From: Polytrichum commune
Lineage: Eukaryota > Streptophyta > Polytrichopsida > Polytrichales > Polytrichaceae
Direction: 5' to 3'
DNA: 64,000 nucleotides
Assembly: GCA_950295325.1 (NCBI GenBank)
Contig: OX485809.1
Span: forward strand, 1,676,001-1,740,000
Shown here: piece after piece, positions 10,346 through 22,924 of the stretch
Layout of the letters: the number at the start of each line of letters is the position of its first letter
How positions within the stretch are numbered: the stretch's first letter is position 1
Made by a program: the position numbers and the translations under genes
The notes under the pieces: generated by a model
Told to the model about the DNA's origin: nothing
The model's database searches: none
What the model saw: the letters and a program-made list of their open reading frames with translations, nothing else

Positions 10346-10415
10346 TGCAAGAATTAGCTTGCTATACTAGATAGTTTTCTTGCATCTGTGGCACCCTACC
10401 CTCCACGTGTGCAAT

Positions 10416-10905
10416 CTAAAAATCAAAAAAATCATCATGCTTATAGATCATAAAAATTTCTCTAAGTTGATTCCTATGCCTCTCAAAATTTGGCCTCATT
10501 ACTATGAAAAATTGGATCATTTCATCAAGACTACAAATCCTAGCATACTGTGAACCATCATACAATACCTTAGTTTCCATCATTGTTGCAATGATATATG
10601 GTTGTCCCAAAATGGTTTGATAACTCCTTTGATTTTGTATAAAGAAGGTTTTCTCCACCTCCACGTCTCCAATTTTGACACACATTACTGGACATGTTTC
10701 ATAATCATTATCTTTTCCATCGTTGACAACTCTCAACACCCACCCATGGTTGGTATTAATTGGTCATTTGCATTTCTCATAAATATTTTTAGACACGATA
10801 CTCATCTTAAAGCCATAATCTATCAATGCTAAGATTGGCTCCCCAAGGCCTTCAATTTTCACACGTGTTTCTAAAGTAGCTCTTACCCAAAATGGATGAG
10901 TATAA
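10416..10905 (-). pseudogene. Gypsy aspartic protease remnant
   Basis: Minus-strand translation from about 10880 reads GEPILALIDYGFKMSI, which has the layout of a retropepsin active site with Asp-Tyr-Gly in place of Asp-Thr/Ser-Gly. An open frame of 107 codons (10416-10739) continues with CVKIGDVEVEKTFFIQ and LGQPYI, the usual C-terminal part (ILGxP). Whether Asp-Tyr-Gly is normal in this lineage or a mutation cannot be told from one copy. Confidence 0.65.
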
Positions 10906-11499
10906 ATTATCCACACATCACCATCACTCATCCAGTTTGTATCAATTTCACATTGTGATATTTGTGCCTCTATTGCAATATCATTTGTTTGGCTCTTATT
11001 AGTGTTTCATTTCTCCTTGTTTATCTCCAAAGAAATGACCTCATATTCTTTGATTTTGTCACTGGTGTCCACACTATCAAATCTTAGGGCGAACATTTGT
11101 CCAATCTCGTCATCAGATGATCTAATGCATTTACCATCATTGTTTTCACTATCATTTGCATCTTCTACTTTATCACATCAATGATAACCACACGAACCCT
11201 TTTCCTGGCAATACAAAGAGTTTCTCTTAAAGTAAATTTAATTTTGGCATCTAAAATATTTTCCTCCAAAATACCCTACAAATCAGCTGAGAACTCAATA
11301 TCAAATTGGAGTTTATAGCCCAGTGCCTTATTATTTTCCTTGGTATTGTCTCCCTTCTTGGTTCCTTTGTTATTATTCATCCTCTCTTCCCACTTCTCCT
11401 TTGGTAATGCAACATCAACTCATTGATGTGAAGTAGATTATGGTCCTGGTTCATGCCTCTGCTTTGTATTGTTTGCAGGTCCTTCTTCTGGAGCAATTT

Positions 11500-13268
11500 T
11501 TCTACCGCTTAGAGTCTTTCTATTGTTAGTTGGCTCGTCCCCCTCTTCTTCTTTCCCACTCCTGTCCCTTTTGACCTCCACTGATGCATCACAAGGTTAT
11601 TTCTCTTCCTGCTCACTCATCAAATATGCTTTGATGATGGTTGCATCAACTGGGTCATCCCACACAGTCAATCTCCTTATGGTTTGTGCTCTCTTCACCA
11701 TCAATTCTCTAGATACATGCGTAGAGATTTCCATCTTATGCTCAGCCCCAATTGTATAAGACTCAACCTCCTTACCATGTGATAAATTGTTCCTTCCTAG
11801 TTTATCATCCATTAATTTTCTCATTTCTCCTCTCCCAAAGTTAGTGTCTAGAGGCTCATCTGTTGCAGCATCCCTGATTCTACCTTCTTTAAAGGTAATA
11901 ATACCACTCTTCATGGCATCAACATACAACCCGCAATCACTTTGTTTGTGATTTGGATCATCACACCAAATACACCTCATCACAAATCCCTTCAGTCCTT
12001 CAGTCACGGGTAGATCACTCCATTGTCAAGTTGAACACCACGTACGACCAAAAAAAATCTTCTTTTGGTAAGTTGCACCACCAAAATGGGTCAAAATTTT
12101 ATCAAATTTTTTTCATGAATAGATATACACAGTACCTATGACACAATTAAAAGTGGTAACTAAATTTGATGATTTGTTTTTTTCATAAAACATATCGTTT
12201 CTAACTAGAATGACATAAAATTGAACTAAAAAATTTACTAAAAAAAAAAAGATGACTCAAAAATTCAAAAAAATATACAAAAGATACTATCAATGGTTAT
12301 GTATATGTAGAAAAAATATCATAAATTTTAAAATTATATATGGCATGTAATATAGGGGTAGCAAACTTTGTCCGCACGTGGTGTCAACTTGACAATGAAG
12401 TGACCTCCCCGTGCCTTCGGTGCATCGTGAAGAGTATGACTTTGTGTTTTTTGTCAGAACACCCATCTTTACCTTCAGCTTTCTCATGCCTCTCATTAAT
12501 TCCTCGAGGGTTCCTTCATCTAAGGTCTTACCCTTTGAAAATATTGATAGACTAGAGGGTTGCAAAGTTGTTGCAGGAGCCTTCACATCAATTCTTGACG
12601 TTGGTTCCATTCTCCTCCCTAATCTTATAGTTTTTACCAGTTATTGTTTGGCCACAAGATTCAATGTCTCCTTCACCCTCCTCCAATCATTTGTAAAACC
12701 ACCTTCAGTGGTTCCATCTCTTAGAAGCAAAAAAAAACCTATCTTGTAGTGCATTATCAGCCACTTGCAAAAACAGCTCCGCCTTTCTTTTGTCAAGAAG
12801 GCGTCTCTTCGCCAACGGCAACGCTATGTATTTTTTCTCAAACTCTCTCAACAACTCGTTTGGACCCATCTCATTTCCCTGTTGTTGCTCCACCAAATCA
12901 AGGAAAACATTCTTACTCATTCTCTCAGTATCTTCATCAAAATATTCATCTCTCGATCGCTTTTCAAATGTAGCCCATGACGTCACATTGGCATCTTCCC
13001 AAATCTCTTGGATTCTCTCACAAATTTCGGGAACCACGGCTAAGTCAAAGGTCTGCATCATACGACCCTCTTGTACTTGATGCATCTTCATCTCACAAAC
13101 ATATGCCCTTAAGAAACTTGTAATATTTTTCCCTTCAAATCTACCAACTTTATTAACAACACCTTTGAGGACTTTCGTAGCCTCATGACTACCATAATTT
13201 CTTCTATTCTGCTCCATAAACATCGCTAATGCTCCTAAAATAATTTTCATATTCTGTCTCCCTCCCAT
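11500..13268 (-). pseudogene. Gypsy gag, interrupted by a MITE
   Basis: The best-preserved frame starts at 13268 and runs 187 codons (to 12705) with a capsid-like, charged helical sequence. After a frameshift the reading continues at about 12610-12414. On the other side of the MITE, the frame 12007-11597 contains C-x2-C-x4-H-x4-C (CIWC..H...C), a gag zinc knuckle. The codons for Thr-Glu-Gly occur on both sides of the MITE because they lie in its target duplication. A 60-odd-residue Glu/Lys-rich tail follows. Function is lost. Confidence 0.75.
12005..12413. mobile_element. hAT-like MITE with CACGGG ends, inserted in gag
   Basis: The left end is CACGGGTAGATCACTCC and the right end, inverted, CACGGGGAGGTCACTTC. 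Both continue with ATTGTCAAGTTG and a CCACGT block, giving arms of about 45 bp. Flanks are CCTTCAGT (11997-12004) and CCTTCGGT (12414-12421), an 8-bp target duplication with one later change. It is 409 bp with no transposase. Confidence 0.83.
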
Positions 13269-13549
13269 AGCCTCTTCATTATCCCTTATTATACCCTAAC
13301 CAACTTAGTTGCCCCAAAACGGCTCTCAGTGGAAGCATCAAAATATCGTATAGAGAACTTTGCTATGGGAAAACGCGGAGTTTCTAGCTGCAACTGGACT
13401 AAGTTAAGGATGGTGAATATCAAAACTTGAAACTCGAAACTCTTGACGGAAACATGAGAGAGAGGAAATTGTTCGAAGGGAAAGAAAACTTCCTTCCCTC
13501 CACTTTTATATATGCATTGTAGTAAAATCTTGGTTATGAACAAACCGAG

Positions 13550-15920
13550 GGAAACAATTAGGGAAGACTTAAAAGGTGACTTGTATATCGTCTAGATGTC
13601 TTAGATAAGGATTATTAGGGAAAACACAAGGTTATTTCACTTCATTTTGGATTATGGCTGACAATTGGTTTACGGGTAAGGGATAAAATTCTAAAAGCCT
13701 CCCCATGTCAATACATGCAAATGTGACAGTCTCACACCTCACTTTAATTCCCCAGTCAATAGTCTGGCAGTGAGTTCATTTTAATTGGACCAAGTGCGGT
13801 GCACAAGCATAGGCAAAGCCATAGTCAATAATCTTGTAATAATAACCCATTTTTGTCTCTTTACCGAAGCCAAGGGCGCTTCGGCATAGATCATAGTCTT
13901 TCATTCATTAATCCCTTTTAATGGAACTTGAATATGCAGTTCGGTAATCCTTGCAGGATGGTCAGTCTTCTTTGATTAACTTCAATTTTAATTATGCAGT
14001 CCGACCATAGTCTCTTACCTGGTCTTGGCTAAGGCCATTGTAACTTCTTCCCTCAAGACAATAGGTCAAAACCACTTATGCGTGTTAACATGTTCTCACA
14101 TCCCTCATAAGCTCATTTAGTTTATTCAAAGTTCCAATTTCATATACTTAAATCTCAAGACAATTGATTCAACAACTCATTTCATTATTACAAAGAATGT
14201 TTCAACCATTCAATTATTAATGGTGGTGAAAATTCCAATTAACCTTAGTTCTTTTAAGGTATTAGTAAACAATCGAATCTTACCGATACAATAAGCGGCA
14301 CGTCCTTTTGTCTTCTCCGCTTCAAGTTGACTCTTCGCAGTCAATGGTCTTAACCCGTTGACCCTTCAACTTCCACCAAAGGTTAGAAACAATTTCTCCA
14401 TTTACACTGAGAAGACAATAGTATGACTCTTTGCTCATTTTGGTTGTGCCTGGAGAGCCAATGCTACAATTCCCTATTACTTTCACATATTACAACGACA
14501 CTACTCCCTTTACCCAAATTGATTTAGTGAATGAAATCACACTGATGACAATTGACTTGGTGTGCAATCAATTTTAGAGGCAATTTAGAAATCTGTAAGT
14601 ACAATGATGAAAAGTCTATGGCCTCTTAACTATTTCATGCACTCAAGCAAATAGGGGCTACATTAAAATAATTATATATTGTCATGCAGCTTTAATCATA
14701 TGATTATACATAAAATAACTGCAAACTCTCACTTGAGGAATCATTCCTCTTACACACTTTCAAAGTACTTAAGAGTATTAAGATATAGTCATGGCATTAA
14801 AACTCAATTCAAGATGGCTACCATCACCCCATAACTCAAGAATCGGAGATAATATTCAAAGTGATTTGTACAAAGATTATCCGCTTAATCGATCCAGTTA
14901 TACCCATGAACAAATCAGTTTTGCAGTCTGGAGTGTTGTCAACAGTACGTTCAATTATACCCTAATATTGCTCAACTTCCCAAATCCCGAAGTAAAGGTA
15001 TTGAAATAACAGTAGGAAATGAATTAGAATAAGACCATAGCCTTGCTTTAGTCTGCACTGCAACCAGCCCGAACAAAGCCTTAGTTACAGGAATTCACTT
15101 TACTCGAGGTCCAACAGTAGCAGGAGAATATTTGGTTCAATACTAACTCCCTTAGCCTGATCTACTCAGTCCCTAGTTTACTCAGGCTATTGACAAAGGT
15201 TGGCAACAATCTCTTACCGGCATACCATACGACAGACAATTGAAGACAATTAACTGCTCACAAATTACTCGAAGAACCATATTTCAGGACTCTCTCCTGA
15301 CATATTTACAAATCCACCCTCGATTAAATTACAGACTTGCACTCAAACAGCTGATTCTTTCCAAACCCCCTGGAAGTAAATCAATAACAAGAACATACAA
15401 CAGACTATGGACTTGTCCTTCAACTCAGAAGCTATCTTTGAATTACAAAATTTTTTGCCACTCAACTGGATTGCCTTATGCGTGAATTCTGGCACACAAA
15501 ACAAGTCACACAGACAATTCAAAGGTCAATGTAATCCAGTCCACACCCCTTGGAATTACTTCAAATTGTACTTCGATTCCAACAAGATCATTCAAAAGAC
15601 AATAGACTAGGTGGTATATCAAAAAGTTCTAAAATCAAGGTAAAAATTCTACTCTTCGGCTCTCCCAGCCTTTACTCAAAAAATCCGAGAGAGAGTTATG
15701 AGCTTGCAACTCCCTAATAGATCCCGAGGATCGGCCAAGTCCCGGTAACTTCCTCAACCACCACAGACTATTGTCCAACTAGTTATTGTTTCTAATCTCC
15801 GGAGACAATTGCCTATTCCCACTAATCCATTTAGGTAATAACTAGATAAGTAAAGGCTCTAATTACACTTATTCCATAAATGAACAAAAAAGTCTGAAAT
15901 TTACTACCACATGCATTCAC
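13550..15920 (-). other. Gypsy 5' leader region
   Basis: About 2.3 kb between gag and the right LTR holds no long reading frame. Part of it (13640-14060) is similar in inverted orientation to 25440-26100, so it belongs to the element family rather than to unique DNA. Recurrent 'ccatagtc'/'gactatgg' and 'attgact' words are noticeable. No primer-binding site was identified next to the LTR. Confidence 0.5.
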
Positions 15921-15923
15921 ATT

Positions 15924-16155
15924 TTAGACAACCATATAACAAACATAAGACAACTCACTGCCCTTTAGGCAACTCTCTATAAATAACTATCAACTATCTA
16001 ACTTTTAGCAACTAACTTTAGACAACTCACTATCTTTACATAACTAAGTGATCACTCTTAACTTTTCATTTTACTATCCTTTCTATGAAATCAAACGAAA
16101 TAATAATATCATTTTTAATTTAATTTTATATCTTGTAAAAGTTTGCTTCACGACA
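15924..16155 (-). repeat. LTR-like repeat, right (5' LTR of the gypsy element)
   Basis: Partner of 7589-7823 in the same orientation. The outer end reads CGACA on the plus strand, i.e. TGTCG at the LTR start on the minus strand. The copies differ at many positions, so the insertion is old. Confidence 0.7.
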
Positions 16156-17099
16156 ACGGAACATTTTAATTAAAGCAAAAATGAAAGGGCCCTATTACCA
16201 TGGATCATTTAGAATACTTTCACTCCATTGTTTGATTTTTATCATAAGAATGCACATTAATACATGTCATATAATGATATTCTCAAGTATGCAATTGAAC
16301 ACAAGACTTTATACACTCTACAACACTAGTAGATTCAATTAGCCGCATGACCTCCCGTGAATGAACTTGCCACTCTTGTAGTCCACCTTGCACATAAATA
16401 CTGACAATCATGTGGGGGCAACTTAGCCTCCTAGTTGCATCCAAAAATTGATGGCAACCGCAACTAACATCCCCCTATTCAAACACACCTCTTCCAATGT
16501 GCCTGACCATGCTCAAATGTGAGTCATAATGTTGAATGTGAGTCAAATGTGAGTCAAAATGCTCATAATGTTGACCTTCATTGGGGTCCAAAGTCATGCC
16601 CCAATGTTTAGAACGTCTTGCATGATGCAGTCATTCCTCCAATAAGAGCGAAACATGTGTCAACATTATGTCCTATCACATGGGTTGCCCTATGCATCCT
16701 AGATGGACCAAAAGTGGTTGCCAACCACTATAACTCCATATATAAAGCCTACATAACATCGCCTCCCAACATTCCAGCAACTCATCCAAAACACTTATCA
16801 TTTTTCCTTGGTCATTGTAGTGCAATCCTTGTGGGTGCACCACGGTGTATGTTGGGTAGATGTATTTGCAAGACTATTTTGTGTTGTTTAAGGTTGATAT
16901 GTGTGTGGTAGACATGAAGTTCAATGAACACAAGTGTAAGAGCAATGTCCACATGTGCATTGAAAAATAAATAAATGGCAAGCAACATGGCAAAAAACAA
17001 CTAGGAAAGAACGAAACGTAAGTCAACATAAAGCACGAGCACTAGCAAATACATAGAGGAGGAAGGAGAGAGCAAAGAACCAAATGTATTGTCTCATCC
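16156..17099. other. Anonymous DNA, no feature recognised
   Basis: A short local repeat of 'aatgtgagtca' lies at about 16515-16560. A 97-codon plus-strand frame (16618-16911) has no recognisable motif. Confidence 0.45.
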
Positions 17100-17480
17100 A
17101 TATTAGGAATATAAGGCTATTGCCGTGATAAAGTGGCTATTGGATGTAACCACCTTCTCCTTCCTCTCGACAATAAGGAGAAGGTTGGCCAAGGTAGAGT
17201 CATGTTATTTTCATATGTAGAATCAGACATAGCCTTAGCATAGGAAGCAATAAGTTGTGGAACCCCAAATCTTATTAACCAAGGTCGGTTCTATAGCTTA
17301 TAGGATTGATCCCAAATAAATCTTGAGGATAGATGTAGGTTGATTGAGCCGAGTGATTCGGACTCCTAATTTTTCTTATTAAACTTTGACACATGAGTGA
17401 AAGACGATGTTTTTTCGACAATTGTATGTGTGTATAGAATAGTGATTATGAAACTTTGTCATTTAAAATAAGAGAATGTT
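17100..17480 (+). repeat. Outer direct repeat X, right copy
   Basis: Partner of 7140-7530; see that entry. It ends beyond the exactly shared 'gagccgagtgattcggactc' with a further weakly similar block 'attatgaa...aaaagagaat'. Confidence 0.6.
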
Positions 17481-17884
17481 GTGAGATGTATGGAAGATGA
17501 GGCTATGAGCATTAGGTATCATGCAAGCAGTTTGTTAAGTGGGTAGTGAAGTGATTGAGAGGTTGTGTGAGTCAAGATTGAACTTAGATGAATGAACATT
17601 GGTGATAGGCCATGAGTGAAAGAAATAAAGAGGGTTAAGTGAGAAACTTGGAGGAGTCTTGGTTATTAAGAAGCATATTGGATGATATCATGATTAAGAT
17701 GAATAATAAGAGGATTGTGGCCTAAACAATGATCCCATGTAGGAGAGGAAGTAAGAATTGAAGGGTAGGAAAGTTGATGTGGAAGTGGATTAGGGAAATC
17801 TTGGCAATAGCTTGAAAGGCATAGTGACTGTGAATTCATGAGAGGCAACAATGACGAAAAGAAGAATGACCGAGTTGTAGGATT

Positions 17885-18150
17885 TGAAAGTATTATAAGT
17901 TACATCTTATGGATAAAATTTCTCAAAGAAAGTGAAAGTGAATTGTATATAAAATAAAGACTTGTTTGTTTCATCATTTATGTCTTGTGTATGTATTTGA
18001 TATGTTTTTCACATTAAATTTTAAAAAAATCATATTAACACATGAGCCTATTATCTAGTGTACCATAAGTACACATACTTTTGTTTTCCTTTATGATATT
18101 ATTGCATATAGGAGGTTTTATTTCATAGTCAACCTTGTGTAGACCGATTT
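17885..18150 (+). repeat. Rep-R dispersed repeat, copy 2
   Basis: Shares 'agttacatcntatggata', 'cctattatctagtgtac' and 'aggttttatttcata' with the copy at 61665-61945. It is non-coding. Confidence 0.55.
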
Positions 18151-18334
18151 TAATCACATACATGTCACGGTTGGTTCTCACTTGATTATGTATTATGGGT
18201 ATCCAAATTTCCATAGATTAAACTGAAAGACCAATGTTAGGATCCACTACATAGAACATTTCAAATAAGGTGTTCTCATTGATAACCTTTTAGTTGTGAA
18301 ATTGTAAAGTCCACCAAGGAATGTTTTTGACCCC

Positions 18335-18670
18335 GAGTTCTTGGACATGGTCCCCAAATTAAACCCACCCTAAGGATTATTTATCTTAATTGAAAACATG
18401 TATTTGTGTGGTATGCGATTTGGTGTGGCTCCAAGGACTTTTGTTTGAAAGAAATTGGACTACATGCTCAAAAAATGATAACCATCATTCTAAGCTCAAT
18501 AGTCAACAAGATTGGGAGGACCTATATGACTTATTTAACAAGCTCAAGAATCTTCTATTGATAATGAACAAGATATTCATATGAGATCCATAAATTCATG
18601 AGTAGAGTGGGTATGGCCTTGATTTGGGTTCGGTAAGCATCTCATACCAGCAGTGCATTCCATATCCTAG
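18335..18670 (+). repeat. Rep-S dispersed repeat
   Basis: One of the longer copies. It includes the upstream 'gtatttgtgtggtatgcgat' and 'tttggtgtgg' blocks, then 'attggactacatgctcaaaa', 'accatcattctaagctcaat' and 'gataatgaacaagatattca', and ends at 'taagcatctcata'. Confidence 0.65.
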
Positions 18671-18699
18671 AAGAACTTCATTACATTATTTAGTTACAT

Positions 18700-20730
18700 G
18701 GTTGTGTTCCATTTTGTATTGAGCATTTGACATGGGCCTTCACTATCTTACCTCCATGAGCAGAAACTTAGGAAATAGGAAGAAATTGATGCCGATATGA
18801 ATAATGAATAGTGCAAGTATGGATAGTGTGCCCAGGGAGTGCATTGTTCAAGTACTGTATTTATACACGTGGGTGCACAAAAGGGGTATTATTTAAAACA
18901 AGCATGTACAAAATGTACGTACAAGAGACATATTGCTATTAAGCAAGAAGTAGATATACATGAGGCTATAGAAAAATATATGTAAAGTACGCATTTACGT
19001 GTTTACGCGTTCAAGTCAGACCTGGACCAAGAATCATGTGTTTTTTCATCCACTAAGTAACGACTTTATAACTAAAAATCCACGATTTGATATTATACAT
19101 ATAATAGGGCCATATTTGTGCATTTCTAAACATTTGTACACATGTTATATACAATTTTTGTATTTGTTTTTGGACCCTTGTGTATGTATGGAAATGTATT
19201 TTGAAGCAATGAGATTTGTAAGTATATTGATTGATTTTAGCAAAAATAAAATGTATACAGGGGTATTTTAATAAGGGGCATGCACGCACGTGATGCTTGG
19301 TTTTAATGAATAGTGCACTCCTTGAGATAGTGTGAGTAGTGTCAATATTTTCAATGATAGTGATGCCATGAATAGTATTTTGGGGAAAATATTGGGATGA
19401 ACATTGTTTCTTGCAAATATTATTGGGATGCGTAGTGATTCTTGCACATAGTGCCGGGAATATAACTCCACCCAAATTTTCAAGTTGAGTCTAAATGTAT
19501 GAATAATAACAAATAATCTTGCTTTGTTCACTGACTCTTGGGATATAATTGACATATTCTAGGGTCGTGGAACTGACCCACATGGTTGAATAATGTTATG
19601 TTAGTGGCCAGTCAAAATTTTTTTTTGAAGGCCAAGGCTAGATGCCCACCTCTTTGAGGTGGACCCCCACAACTTTTACCAAAGTAAAGGGGGTCTAGTA
19701 AAAACATGACCCACGCATATTTGTGGTACCTTTAACGTAATTGGAGTTCCTACACTAGAGTAGAGCCACCCATTTCCAATTAGGATCCCATCAAGAATCT
19801 ATAGGGTGCCATAAGTTTGATAAGGTTGGGACTAATTTTGGTAATTCTTTTTGTGGGTGGCTAAAATGAGGTTCCATGTCTCACAATGTCTAAGGTTAGT
19901 TTCCATGTGGGTTGCTCACCCATTGTATTCTAGAGTGAATAAGGAGAAAACTGGCCAATTGTAGAGGGAATGAGGTGGGGTAGGTTTGTATGTGCCAACT
20001 AGCTATTCCCATCTTCTCAAATCTAGGCCCACTTACTAACCTCTTCTTCATGGTTACCAAAGATAGAGTTCTACACTAACATTGATTCTCTTGAGTCTTG
20101 AACCGGTCTTAATCCTTCGGCAACCGGCACTTGTAGGTCAAAGATTCTTTACTGGACACATGGAAGTCTAGTGGCCCTCCACATTCTAGCAGACCACCGG
20201 AATGTGGTTGGGTGGTGGCTTGTGTTTAACTGTATGTGAACACCTCCGACCCACTACTATCTAGAATCCAGTGGGCAAGCAACCTACATGATAACCCACC
20301 CTAGGTCTCCAACTTTGGTTATGGTATCACCAGCTTTAAGTGCTAAAGTGAAGAGCAATTTGTTTCAAAACAAGCGGTTATGGCAGACTCTAGACAGTGG
20401 TAATGCATTTGGGCCAACTTCTGACATAAAAAATCCCCATTAATTTCAATTTAAGGAATAAAGTTACCAAAGTTCTCTGACAGTCCTCCAAAATTCGATC
20501 TTCCTACGCATGAAACATTTGCACCACCTCATATTTCTCCAAGTTTAGCACAAAATCTCTTCGAGGATCAGTTATGGGTGCCTCTTTTAAATCAGAGCCT
20601 TTGATATTAATTTCAAGCCGTATATCTCAACAAAAGAAACCTAATACTATAAAAAACTTTCCTAAGTTTTCACCTTGGGTAACAAAGGTAGGGGCCCAAC
20701 TCAAAGAAATGATCCTATTTAAGACCCATC
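18700..20730. other. Anonymous DNA, no gene recognised
   Basis: Overlapping open frames at 19053-19555 (minus) and 18999-19271 (plus) show no motifs. The stretch 19620-20330 has a moderately higher GC content and could be an old retroelement fragment, but nothing identifies it. Confidence 0.4.
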
Positions 20731-21182
20731 TACACTCTAAACTCCGTAGTATCACACTTGTGGCAACAACGTGCATGTGATATTACGGATAGTTTTTTAG
20801 TGTTAACATGGATGTGTGATACTAGTGAATTAGTGTAGCATGTGACACTATGGAATAACACAAAATGCAACATATTAAATGGTGTGGTGTGGTCCACTCC
20901 ACTTGGCCTTCCGGGGCGATGTGGCATATGCATGCACCAACATTCAACAAGCGGCAAAAGAAGAAGAAGAAGATCCACATATTGACACATGGCGCAATGC
21001 TAGGGTGTGAGTTGACTTCTTTGATGATTTGCATTAATGAGAAAATTTGTGATATAAGGGAGAGAAAGGTGGCAATAAGGAGTGAGATTTGAACTACTGT
21101 ACGAACATCCTTTCCCTAGGGTTTCAGGATATTAGAAAGTGAGTGACATTATGGTGGTTGATATTACGGAGTTTAAGATGTA
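20731..21182. mobile_element. MITE with TACACTCTAAACTCCGTA-type ends
   Basis: The left end TACACTCTAAACTCCGTAG and the inverted right end TACATCTTAAACTCCGTAA form an imperfect inverted repeat of about 24 bp, followed by similar 'tatca' blocks. TA borders both ends. It is 452 bp and the interior is non-coding. The superfamily is unclear. Confidence 0.6.
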
Positions 21183-21529
21183 TATGGAGCATCACCACTA
21201 ACGGTTGCGACATGCCAAATAATTGGGCACGGGTGGGGGCAACCTACATGGCATCCCATGTGCTCCCCCATTGACCGAGGGAGGCACCCATGACCATGCC
21301 CATCACTCAAAACCCCCTAGCACCCAAACCCATGTGGCCCACACCCCTCCCATTGGCTTAACTACACTCACTCATCACCACTTGCCTTGTGAGAAGGGGA
21401 AATTATCATATACGCACGAGGTATATATAGTACCCTCTCATTGACGCATTATTAAAAAAAAACAAAGCCCTCAAATAGTACACAGCCCGCAGGTCACTTA
21501 CTTTTACTTCGTTTCAGTCATCCACTAGG

Positions 21530-21650
21530 GGCAGGACATGGAGTGTCAACACTATAACCTTTTGCAACTCTTTATACGATGATATCTTAGAAATAATATG
21601 AACTTGCTTTCATTCAATTCATAATGTAATTTTGAAATGAGAGTCACATA
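21530..21650 (+). repeat. Local direct repeat, copy 1
   Basis: Similar to 22199-22320; shared blocks are 'gggcnggacatgnagtgt', 'aacactataa' and 'gatatcttagaaa'. Copy 1 is broken at its right end by the palindromic MITE at 21651-21798. Confidence 0.6.
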
Positions 21651-21798
21651 CATAACATTTATTCAAATCCATAACATTGTGTTGTGGGACTGATAGTATT
21701 CCATGGAATATTCCTCACATTCAGTTTGCGTGTGGGAAATATTTTGTGGTATATTGTTAGTCCCAGAGAACATTGTTTTGGATGTAAATAGTGTTATG
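21651..21798. mobile_element. Palindromic MITE with CATAACAT ends, copy 1
   Basis: The whole 148 bp folds back on itself: CATAACAT..ATAACATTG..GGGACT..AATATTCC on the left meets its inverted complement on the right. A relative lies at 35460-35615. TA borders both ends. It is non-autonomous. Confidence 0.65.
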
Positions 21799-22198
21799 TA
21801 ACGTGTGGAGCATAGTTTATGTTGATCCACCTAAAAGGTTTAAAGCTATGTAGTTGCATGGTGGGCGTTCAAAATTCTCCCTAAACCCTAAAAGCATGCA
21901 GGTGTTTGAAATTACAAACTCGTAGGGACAAAGATGTGTTTCCATTTCATACTTGCAAGGTATTTCAACCATGCTTTGGAAGCATGCGTGTTGACTCTTT
22001 GCAAAGTCATTTAGCAAACCCATTCACCACACTCATTCATCGCACCACATCCACCTATCTTACCATTCACAGCACATACACCAAACTCTCATAATGCAAT
22101 GCCATGACCTAAATCAATCTCTTTCACATTGTAGACCTAAACAATCATCCACCATCTTCATCTACTTTCTTCATCCGTCAACAAATTTTCATCCTATA

Positions 22199-22320
22199 TG
22201 GGCGGGACATGCAGTGTAAACACTATAATCTTTTTGCAATTCTTTATACCGTGATATCTTAGAAACACTATGAACTTAATCTCATTGAATTAATAACAAT
22301 CTACATACTTTTTAACTGAA
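22199..22320 (+). repeat. Local direct repeat, copy 2
   Basis: Partner of 21530-21650. Confidence 0.6.
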
Positions 22321-22329
22321 AACCACATA

Positions 22330-22920
22330 TTGTGCATGACATATTTTATTTTGAATTCACTTCAATTCCTTTGCTACCATCAATTAATTTTTTTTATAAA
22401 AAAAACCTATCTTTGGCCGCACGTAGTTTCTAGTTTTCGAGGAGTGTATGCCCTAGGGTTTCTCACATGTAATCACAAATCCATGTTTCAATGTCTATAG
22501 CATATCGTCTATAGCGTCACTTACTATTTGGAGTCAATTGATTACTTGCAAAAACAAAGACAAGTATATAGTACACTTAATCAATATTATATACTAGAGT
22601 ATATTCAAAATCTATTTTTTTTAACCTTTTGAGTAAAACATTATTATGGTACTAAGTGATTCCAAATGGTTTAGGGCACTAAATACCATTAGTGATGTGG
22701 TAAGTCTTCACATTTATTATTCGTAAAAACTTTGAGTTGCACTTCAAGAGTAAGGAAATAGTCATCTTGGATTCCTCCTTTCGTCTTTTACATTTAAATA
22801 TGATAAAGAAAATTCATGTAATTTCTATGTTTAAATAAATCCTCCACGATCTCATATAGATTTTGAAGTTTGAGAAGTGCACTTTTAACTTGTAAAGGAC
22901 ATGGGGGATCCATTTGAGGC
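22330..22920. other. Anonymous AT-rich DNA
   Basis: No gene is seen. 'gtcacttactatttgga' at about 22515 is shared with the inverted repeat of the MITE at 62325-62529, possibly a fragment of that family. Confidence 0.4.
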
Positions 22921-22924
22921 CACT

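Larger units (their letters stand above)
7589..16155 (-). mobile_element. Decayed Ty3/gypsy LTR retrotransposon carrying two nested DNA transposons
   Basis: Reading on the minus strand from 16155: a 5' LTR-like repeat, a long non-coding leader (about 15920-13550), gag with a CCHC knuckle, protease, reverse transcriptase, integrase, a polypurine tract, and the 3' LTR-like repeat. The order protease-RT-integrase is that of Ty3/gypsy. Reading frames are broken by frameshifts and stops, and little room remains between RT and integrase, so RNase H seems largely lost. Two MITEs (12005-12413 and 7964-8426) have inserted into gag and into the 3' end of pol. No primer-binding site was recognised. The integrase and gag recall elements of non-seed plants and charophytes; that placement is from memory of the family. 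Confidence 0.8.
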
